A stretch of DNA of 64,000 nt, taken from the NCBI GenBank assembly GCA_027886185.1, contig WOAB01000124.1, positions 2,046,001 to 2,110,000 of the forward strand. The letters run 5' to 3'. How positions within the stretch are numbered: the stretch's first letter is position 1; each line of letters starts with the position of its first letter. The notes beneath the pieces are model-generated. The model saw only the letters and a list, made by a program, of their open reading frames with translations. It had not been told where the DNA came from and did no database searches. A program made the translations under genes and the position numbers. Below, one piece after another: positions 56,330-64,000 of this stretch. This DNA comes from Rheum nobile (Eukaryota > Streptophyta > Magnoliopsida > Caryophyllales > Polygonaceae).

Positions 56330-57130
56330 CATGTATTGAATTGGTAAAATAATACCAAAGGGACAAGGATGTTTATTGTAATATTCATACACATTCTTTT
56401 GGTATTCATGTTGGATTTAACTTTCATGCGTTGACTAGTTGATATTCAAATTGTATGATGTGATATTCACTATAATTTTATTCATATTCATGTTGGATGT
56501 AGGTTTCATGCGTTGAGTAGTCGATATTCAAAATTTATGATGTGATATTCACTATAATGTTGTTGATAATCATTATAATAATGTTGATATTCAGGTGGAT
56601 TCAGATTCTGCTTGTTGATGATGTTGAATGAGTTGTTGATCGTTGATATTCACATTTTTATATGTGATATTCAAATTGCTTGATGTGATATTCTTACACA
56701 TTTCTTTGATATTCATGTTGGGTGTAAGTTTCATGCATTGACTAGTTGATGCGTACAAAGTACGTTAATATCATAACATTTTGAATGAATATCAACTATC
56801 GTTTTTACTATCAATCAGGTTATTCAAAATTGGATATACGACATTCACCAAATAAAAAAACCGAAGATACATGAATCGATTCAAAAATCTTGAGATTAAC
56901 ACACGAATATCAATACAGTTTGTATGAATATCGCATATGTCTCTACGTGAACATGCGTACATAATCCATGAATATCCTTTCACTGTAATCAATTTATTAC
57001 CAAATAAGATGTTCAATTTCGTTTAACCGATATTCAGCATGTGCAAACTAAAGCTTGAATAACGGTATTTAATTAAGAATCGATGAGCGTAAAACACGAA
57101 TATCAACCCATATTTTATGAATATCGCCTA
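56330..57130. repeat. Degenerate GATATTCA repeat field
   Basis: TGATATTCA and its inverted form TGAATATC recur many times; they face one way before about 56760 and the other way after, giving a loose inverted arrangement. Confidence 0.6.
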
Positions 57131-57609
57131 ATGGAGAGAAGCAGAAGATCGTGAATGCATCAACGTTTTCCAGGAAAAGAAAAAATATTGTGTTTTCTCT
57201 CTCATCTAACAACCTTCATAATTATCTTTTTGTTAATTAATAGCCTTTTTTGGGTAGATTATATGGTTACACCCCCACCATATATATTATAAGGCCCAAT
57301 CATCCATCCGTCCATCACCACCCATCCAACGCTCCATATTAATACTTCCGTTTTACCATAATTCTCGTTTTACCGGAGCATTCCTCTATATATATATATA
57401 TATGCTCTAGTAAAACAACTCCTTATAGTGAAACGAGTGTACAAATATAAAGCGTTAGATTAGTTTAAGATGAATGGCTGAGATTTAATCTAGGGAGATT
57501 CAAAATTAGAAAGTATATTTACCCACACCCGATTATCACACCTTCCTAATTTTATGGGATCTGATTTCTACCCTTTCCTATTTCTATGACTTTTCAACTT
57601 CCATTTGGA

Positions 57610-57915
57610 TTCACCTCTCTCGAAGACCCCTCTCTCTCACAGATCTGCCTCACCATCTCTCCCTCATCTCTCTCCCGCCGGCGACCCACACCGGCCACCC
57701 CCCACAAACCCAGATCCGTGCCCGTCTCTCTTGGCGCATAACACGCCGTGCCGCTGAACCCACAACCACCATCAGACCGCGTCCCGTCTCGTCCAACCGC
57801 TTTGCGATCTACTCTTCTCTCTCTCGCAGATCTGCCTCACCACCTCTCCCTCATCTCTCTCCCGTCGGCGACCCATACCGGCAACGCACACCGACGACCC
57901 CCCACAATCTGTTGC
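57610..57915. repeat. Pyrimidine-rich ~190-bp direct duplication in P2
   Basis: CAGATCTGCCTCACCA followed by TCTCTCCCTCATCTCTCTCC occurs at about 57640 and 57826, each with a following GGCGACCCA block. Confidence 0.65.
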
Positions 57916-58031
57916 ATAATCGCGAGCAAATCCAGATCGAGAATTTCGCCTTCCACGTCTCTCTCCGTCAAGCACTAATCAGAGAATAAGAGAAAGAGCG
58001 AAAATGGCGGATGAGAAGCCCTTCCTCTTCA

Positions 58032-58290
58032 TATGATGGATTCCAATCGATTCTATTTTCTAGGTTTACTTGCTCTTTCTGTCTTGGCCAATTCCGCGTC
58101 TTCCTCTAGAATTTCGGGTACTAATCGCCTTTCCTTGCTCTGTTTCTTCTTCTTCTGAAATTCCAGTCTTGGCTTCTTCTTTGTTAATTCGTCTGAATTG
58201 CCCCTCTTAAGCTTGATGTTTGCTTATGCAGATGCTGTGTTTGAATTTCATGGATCCACAGGGCGTTCTTTGCTTCAGACTGCAACAAGT
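58032..58290 (+). pseudogene. Captured exons, possibly a LORELEI-like GPI-anchored protein
   Basis: An ATG at about 58035 starts a signal-peptide-like sequence (FYFLGLLALSVLA) ending near a GT at 58119. After AG at about 58232 an exon-like piece encodes ADAVFEFHGSTGRSLLQTAT before GT at 58290. The GRSLLQT context resembles the region just after the signal peptide in plant LORELEI-like (LLG) proteins, but no Cys-rich domain follows. The family call is tentative; the gene-capture call is firmer. Confidence 0.4.
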
Positions 58291-58429
58291 ATGCCCTTCC
58301 TCTTCATTTGTTCAATAAATTTCCTCATTTTTTATGTTCTAGTTTTTCTCGTCCAATTGTATGAAAATTCAGAGAATTTGTTGATTTTCGACTTGGTGTG
58401 TCTTGTATAATCCATAAACAAGTATGCAT

Positions 58430-59330
58430 TCTGTGATTATGGATTATGTTTCTGGCCGTGAATATCATATTCATTTGTGTGAAAGGGATATGCATTTTTC
58501 ATAATGTGATATACAGAAATATACTTGTATAATATGTAATTTGTAATTATAGACTATTTTCTTGGCCGTGAATATGATATTCATTTGTGTGGATATGATA
58601 TGCATTTTTCATACATTGATATGCAGAATATACTTGTATGATATGCAATTTTTTATGATAGATTATTTCATTGGTTGTGATTGAGATATTCATTTGTGTA
58701 GATGAGTTATGCATTCTCTATACACTGATATGCATAATAAGCCATGGGTGCAGAAAGGGAGCCGCGGGCGCGACCAAGGAAGATATCGTTGAGTGATATT
58801 CTCGATAGAAGCCGAGAAGAACAAGCTACGGGCGCAAAAATGAAGCCATGGGCGCGGCCAAGGAAGATCTCGCTTAGTCCGGTCATGCAATTATATGGAT
58901 GGGATATGCATTTGTTGTACAATGATATGCATAATATACTTGTGTGATATGCAATTTGTAATTATGGATTATTTTCTTGGTCGTAAATATGATATTCATT
59001 TGTGTGGATGTGATATGCATTTTGTGTACAGTGATATGCAGAATGTACTTGTATGTTTTAAATTGGAATATCAATCACCACAATGTGCATATATGTTCAA
59101 TGTTTTTGAATATCAGTATATATACGACTGACCACGATCACGAATAACAATTATTCAATAATACTTGAACGATATGCAGATAATGTTCTTTGATATTAAC
59201 ACATTGTATCTCAATTCAATCGATGCATTATATACAATGGAACATGAACAAGATTAACACATATGCAAATTATATATAACAATATTCATCTTTTTCGTCT
59301 CGATATGCAATTTTTTCGTATCGATATGCA
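58430..59330. repeat. Degenerate GATATGCA/GATATTCA repeat field in P2
   Basis: Recurrent TGATATGCATT, ATATTCATTTGTGTGG and ATACTTGTATGATATGCAAT words. A separate direct repeat of a GGGCGCGRCCAAGGAAGAT block occurs at about 58767 and 58851. Confidence 0.6.
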
Positions 59331-59810
59331 GAACGATTAAACAGATTTCTTGACCAAATCCACATTTTCTCTCTCCAATCTTTCTCTCTCCAATCTCCTT
59401 CTAATTGCCTATTTTAGTGGTGATATTTATTCCATGTTTCACACCCCCATTACACCCTATTTTCTCTCTCCTAATCTAGCCATCTATCATCCTCAATCCA
59501 ACGCTCCAAAATTATACACCCGTTTCACCACAAGACTCGTTTTACCTGAGCGCCCCTCTATATATATATATATGATATGTTTGGCTATCACATGGACAAG
59601 ACATACAATTTAGCCAATTAAAGTAGATACTTCAATGGAGCTCAAGCTCTCTGAACAACAAACTCTTCTAGAGAGAAAAACAGTTTGTTACAATAACAGA
59701 AAACAAGTATTTATAATATCCTAGAACCGGGTTTCTAATAACCATATAAAACCCGGTTTATCTCTACTCTGCAATACTACCAAACTACAATATCCATAAT
59801 CTGAGTTCAG

Positions 59811-60808
59811 TTATCCTCTTCTTGAAGAAAGTCGGGGCCTCTTGTAGTTGTGATACCAAACAAAGGATGCTATGATGACGAGAACGCCAGAAAATCCCGA
59901 GGAGAAACCAACAAAGAGTCCATTTAGAAACTGTTTCTTGCTGTCATGACTTCCATTTCTGTCCATAGCTTTTGGTGCTGGTGGAGGACGGGAACAAGGG
60001 TGGTTTAGGGATTCCCCACATAAGTTAGGATTGCCTTCAAAGTCAGATTTTTCAAAACAACTGAATTGACCTCCATTTGGTATTGGACCTCTTAGATCAT
60101 TATAGGAGACATTAAAATGTGACAAGAAGCTAAGACTTGCTAGTGATGTCGTAATCTCTCCGGTAAGGTTGTTTGTAGAAAGATCTAAGGCTTCTAGTTT
60201 GTGCAAATTGGATATACTAGTTGGAATGTGACCAGAGAACTGGTTGTTGCAGAGATACAACAGCTAAAGATTTTGTAAGTTGCCGATCTCTTCCGGAATA
60301 TTACCACTAAATGTATTATTTGAGAGGTCTATCATATGAGGAAAGTTGTCCTTAAGCCGGATGGACGCTAACACTGAGTTATTGCCGCCTAGAAAGATGG
60401 GGAGCTCAAACTGAGAGGAGTTGAGGTCCGCTAGAGCGTTTTCTGAGATTAGTGCTCGCAATTGCCACAATTTTAGTGGAAGCTAAGCTTTCCGTACAAG
60501 TTATTGTCACCTAAACTCAAATAAAAAAGTTTTTGTAGAGTCCCTACCCAATTTGGAACCCGACCTGTCAATCTATTACCTTGCAGGTATAAAGAACGCA
60601 AACTCTTTATAGCGGACAACCAATGAGGAATAGGACCTGCTTCAAAGTTGCAATATGCAAGGGAAAAGAATTGAAGCTTTGGAAATTCACCTAAACTGAT
60701 GAACTTTCTATGGACTGGTAGGGATTCACCGTGGAAGCTGGCTGAAAGGAAGAGGGTGGTTAGGTTCTTACATTTTGCTAATACTCTAAGTGTCATTGTT
60801 GTTGAAAC
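59811..60808 (-). pseudogene. Receptor-like protein copy C, 3' part with two lesions
   Basis: Minus strand: LRRs from about 60800 (ALAKCKNLTTL-like, GPIPHWLSAIKSL, YLQGNRLTGRVP), the island-like WQLRALISENALADLNSSQFELP block, further LRRs, an ESDFEGNPNLCG-type cap, a transmembrane segment (GLFVGFSSGFSGVLVIIA) and the tail ending RRG at 59811. There is no kinase domain, so RLP type. Lesions: a tandem AGCTT duplication at about 60481-60490 shifts the frame, and a TAG at 60264-60266 falls in frame before the YLCNNQFSG repeat. Everything upstream of about 60808, including signal peptide and most LRRs, is replaced by unrelated DNA. Confidence 0.85.
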
Positions 60809-62699
60809 CCGATTCAACCGTTCGTGAAGACGTCGAGGGTCAACACACCCTCGACTCAGATTTGTTGAGGATTTGTTTGTTTGGGGGACGTCCTCAGCAA
60901 CTTCCTGGTCACTTGCTTCGCGTAGGGCGGGACCTCTGGCTCCACGGTTTGGTTCTGATGTTGATATTATTTCTTCACACCTCTTCAGATTGCGTGTAGT
61001 TGTTCCCGAGCTCCAGCAACCTTCTCATACGCGAGATTCACCTGAAAACACCCCAGAGATGGCTTTCCCCGGGGCGGGCTCTCCGACGCTCAAGTCAGTT
61101 TTCCATACGAAGGGCATACCTATATATATTCATATATATAGAGAGAGATATAAAGAGAGATTAAGGTTGAAAGGTTTATTAATCCGTCGAATTACCTTGA
61201 CCGAGTATACTCACTCTTTATTGCATTAGTCGGGCATTGGGCTTTTCAGTGGTATATTCCACCAAAGGCATAGTAATGAGCTAACGTATACTTTCTAGCA
61301 TTCAAACAAGATGTCGAGTACGTATAGATGATCTCAGAAGTTATGCGATCACCCCATATATCAAGCAAAGTACTAAAACCGCTAGCCTCCCGCGACCCGC
61401 CTAGGTGAAGCTGTAATCCGAGCTAGGTCGGCGATGCCAAGTTGCAATAATATGATCCAAGCCTAAGGCCATGGGTCTATTAATTACCAAGAACTATCTT
61501 GTACGCGTAACAACTCTAATTAATTATGGCCCAGTATTGGCTTAGCCTCGTTTCTCTATTTCTAGCTAATTAATTAGAGCTTAATCTTGTCAAGACAAAA
61601 CACACACATAAACACATTGCACAACAAGCATTGCACGGAGAAGCCATTAGGAGCAGAAAATGACCTTGTACACCAAGCATTGCATAGAGAAGCAATATTA
61701 TCAGATCAAGTAAGGGAGATATGGATCGAGATCAGACGCGCACCTTAGTAGCCCAACCGATGAGATTGGCTAGAGATAGAGGGTCAGGGAAGGAGAAGCG
61801 GGCTTCGAGAGCCATCGACCGCTTAAGGTAGCCACCGACATGCACCACCAGTTGCACGGAGGAAAGGGCTGATTGCCACTGTTGGCTTGCAGAATGTCGG
61901 AGGATGAGAGAGAGCGACGGAGTCGATGAAGAGAGGCGGTGAAGAAGTTGAAGACGACGATGGAGCAGTGGTAGAACCCATGGCGGATCCGGTCGAACCT
62001 CAGAGAGGTCCCACGTATTGCTTCCCTTTCTCCCTCCTCTTTCCCTCGAATCGCTGCCACGGTGGGCAGTTAGGGAGGAGATCAGGCGATGAAGGGTAGT
62101 CGAGGAGGAGATCGGATGACGAAGGGCAATCGGAGAGGAGATCAGGCGGTGAAGAGAGGCGTTGTCCACCTTCCACGGGTCACTGGGGACGTTGGAGAGC
62201 AGGAGGAAAGTGGGATCGAATAGATTTGCAGCCATGAGCCTCCGATCGAGCTCCGGGATCTCTCGTCCGCTCCCGCCTCCACCGAGCTTCCTAGAGCTAC
62301 GTCCCCTTTTCTGCCTCCCCTCCCCAAATTGCTCCCTGCTCTTAATTAATGGCCACCGATCCCTTTTGTCTCTTCTTTTCTCTTTCACCCTAGGGCTTTG
62401 GGCCTTGAATTTAGTGGGCCTTTTGGCCCAGCCAATTTCAGCCCCCACAGCCAGCCCCCCAAGCTCTTCGACTTCGCATAGCGAAGATGAAGGCTTGGTT
62501 CACTGGTGGCTTCGCAAGAGCTTGCATTCGTCCAGGTTCCTCGCAAATCTGTCTTGCAAGTTGTCTTCTACTTTCTATTTCTTTTCGAAGAACGACTTAG
62601 CCAAGTTATGTGTGTAACTTGTTCGTTTTTATTCACCATCTCTTGTTTTATATTGATTTTTGAACCATCTCTATGGTTGGATGAAGCACAAGTTAAAGT
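60809..62699. other. Unclassified repeat-like DNA
   Basis: Begins abruptly where RLP copy C ends. Contains a GC-rich segment with GGGGCGGGCTCTCCGACGC (about 61071), short GAGGAGATCAGGCG repeats (about 62078-62152) and a long minus-strand frame (61732-62448) with Arg/Ser-rich low-complexity content and no domain. Probably part of a mobile element. Confidence 0.4.
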
Positions 62700-63245
62700 G
62701 CAAGTTCGCGAGTCAACTAGTAGGGTGGTGCGGAGCCCCGAAATATTGTACTTCGAGTTCGCGAGAGAACTTGTCGAGTGAGGCGCCAAGTCCCAGGACA
62801 TAGCTCTTCGAGTTCGCGAGGGAACTCGTCGAGCGGGGCGCAAAGCCCCAAGACATTGCTTTTAGAGTTCGCGAGGGAACTCGTCGAGCGGGCGCGAAGC
62901 CCCAAGACATTGCTTTTAGAGTTCGCGAGGGAACTCGTCGAGCGGGCGCGAAGCCCCAAGACATTGCTTTTAGAGTTCGCGAGGGAACTCGTCGAGCGGG
63001 CACGAAGCCCCAAGACATTGCTTTTAGAGTTCGCGAGGGAACTCGTCGAGCGGGCGCGAAGCCCCAAGACATTGCTTTTAGAGTTCACGAGGGAACTCGT
63101 CGAGCGGGCGCGAAGCCCCAAGACATTGCTTTTAGAGTTCGCGAGGGAACTCGTCGAGCGGGCGCGAAGCCCCAAGACATTGCTTTTAGAGTTCGCGAGG
63201 GAACTCGTCGAGCGGGCGCGAAGCCCCAAGACATTGCTTTTAGAG
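62700..63245. repeat. 54-bp minisatellite
   Basis: About ten units of 54 bp. Units contain GAGTTCGCGAGGGAACTCGT and AGCCCCAAGACATTGC; the left two or three are diverged, the rest nearly identical. Because 54 is a multiple of three and the unit has few stops, long frames run through on both strands. Each unit holds the inverted repeat GAGTTC/GAACTC. Confidence 0.9.
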
Positions 63246-64000
63246 GGGCATGGCTCCACTCTAGTTAGGTTGCTTCTTGGTGTGCCTTGCACTCTGCTTT
63301 TAACCGTTTACTCGTACTTGTTTTATTCTTGCTCTATTACTTTCTTGTCCATAGTGTAAGCATGAAGCTTGTATCTGAAGGAAACTGCGAGTTTCCCATT
63401 GAGGGCCTACAGACTTGCGCGTAGAGAAGCACATGCATGTGCGTCATAGAAAATAGACTCGTGAAGGGGGGATGTTTTTGTGCATAAAGGACCCGCCAAG
63501 CGTCGGAGAGAGTGACCCCATAGAGGGTATAAGGGAGGGAGTGATTTCACTAGCTTGCTCGTGTTGCTCAACTTGCTTTTTTGTGTTACTTCTGTTACTT
63601 GCTTTCTCTAAGTCCATGGAGGGTGCATGGTTGGGTAGTTATGAGTGAAGGGAAACCTTTGTGAAGGCCTTGAAGTGAAGATCTTCGCGAAAGGGAGCTT
63701 TCGTGAAGGATGAATTTTTCGTGGATAATGGGCCTTCGCGGAGGATGGCTTACGTGAAGCATTGCCTTCGTGAAGGGACATAGGCACGAGCCGGGAAGCC
63801 ACGAGTATGGGCTACGAGTACCACACAAGGGTCAGTAAGGCCTTCGTGAAGGCGACTTCACTAGATTTCTCGCGTTGTTGTTCAACTTGCTTTCTCATAT
63901 TGTTTTCTTGTATTACTTTCTTGCATTGCGTTTGTACTTGCTCTCTTACATTGTCTTTTCGTATTGCTTTTGTGTAATGCTTTTCATACTTGCAGACTTT
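63246..64000. other. Right end: degenerate CTTCGTGAAGG repeats
   Basis: At about 63650-63860 the palindrome CCTTCGTGAAGG and variants recur. From about 63880 the sequence is a loose TTGCTTTCTTGTATT repeat to the window edge. No coding domain. Confidence 0.5.

Larger units (their letters stand above)
55060..57390. mobile_element. TIR element P1 with captured gene fragment
   Basis: The right end (minus: GAATGCTCCGGTAAAACGAG then GAGCGTTGGAT) pairs imperfectly with the left end (TTAGAGTAAAACGATAGTAC). Both lie at TATATA runs. It carries the COBW-like fragment and repeated TGATATTCA words. No transposase. Superfamily not determined. Confidence 0.55.
57400..59562. mobile_element. TIR element P2, abutting P1, with captured sequence
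   Basis: Left end GCTCTAGTAAAACAACTCC ... AAGCGTTAGATTAG pairs with the right end (minus: GCGCTCAGGTAAAACGAG ... GAGCGTTGGATTGAG) over about 80-100 bp. The same TIR family as P1. The two are separated only by a TA run at 57387-57402. P1+P2 interrupt a site that is empty in the paralogous flank at 26813-26830. Confidence 0.6.

Noticed and set aside
61732..62448. 238-residue minus-strand protein
   Set aside because: Low-complexity Arg/Ser/Leu content, no domain, and internal repeats; not supported as a gene.
62778..63359. 193-residue repeat protein
   Set aside because: Mirrors the 54-bp minisatellite; equally long frames exist on the other strand. Kept as a repeat, with a note in the findings.
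1..64000. tRNA, rRNA, plastid or mitochondrial insertions
   Set aside because: No such sequence was recognised; the TGGTATCAGAGC matches are retrotransposon primer sites, not tRNA genes.

Overview
This window is nuclear DNA from a flowering plant, most likely a eudicot. It has GT-AG introns, plant-type LTR retrotransposons with initiator-tRNA primer sites, Helitron, hAT and Mutator-like insertions, and host genes of plant families (a 2-oxoglutarate dioxygenase and leucine-rich-repeat receptor-like proteins). I cannot name the species. There is no sign of bacterial, plastid or CRISPR sequence, and I found no tRNA or rRNA gene.

Layout. Positions 1-360 hold an RNase H-like domain fragment. Positions 691-3822 (minus) hold the one host gene that looks intact, a four-exon 2OG-Fe(II) dioxygenase whose first intron carries a TIR element full of purine-rich repeats. 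From 5.7 to 22.6 kb is a repeat field: two fold-back elements with AT-rich satellite cores (5.69-8.78 and 17.2-20.8 kb), LTR remnants, a Helitron ending at 14998 that is split by a solo LTR, a small hairpin-array element, and two TRIMs. From 22.7 to 61 kb runs a decayed tandem cluster of receptor-like protein (RLP) genes on the minus strand: copy A is a 5' fragment, copy B is broken by a hAT, and copy C has a 5-bp duplication and a nonsense codon. The spacers between the copies are paralogous, so one copy shows the empty site for insertions in another.

Between copies B and C lies a retrotransposon nest. A Ty1/copia element (about 29627-54045) carries a solo LTR (30784-40624) in its RNase H domain. 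That solo LTR contains a nearly new Ty3/gypsy element (32397-40038; LTRs differ at about 1 of 732 positions). The copia 5' LTR contains a second Ty3/gypsy element of Tat type (44119-53515) with a spliced antisense gene. Nesting order and LTR divergence agree.

The 3' flank of RLP copy C holds two abutting TIR elements (55.06-59.56 kb) that appear to have captured host gene pieces: a COBW/ZNG1-like P-loop and a possible LORELEI-like GPI-protein exon. The right end (60.8-64 kb) is unclassified repeat sequence with a 54-bp minisatellite.

The most unusual theme is the recurrence of short, near-perfect palindromes, often in series, in several unrelated mobile elements. Coding potential of host type is limited to the dioxygenase; nearly everything else is mobile or decayed.
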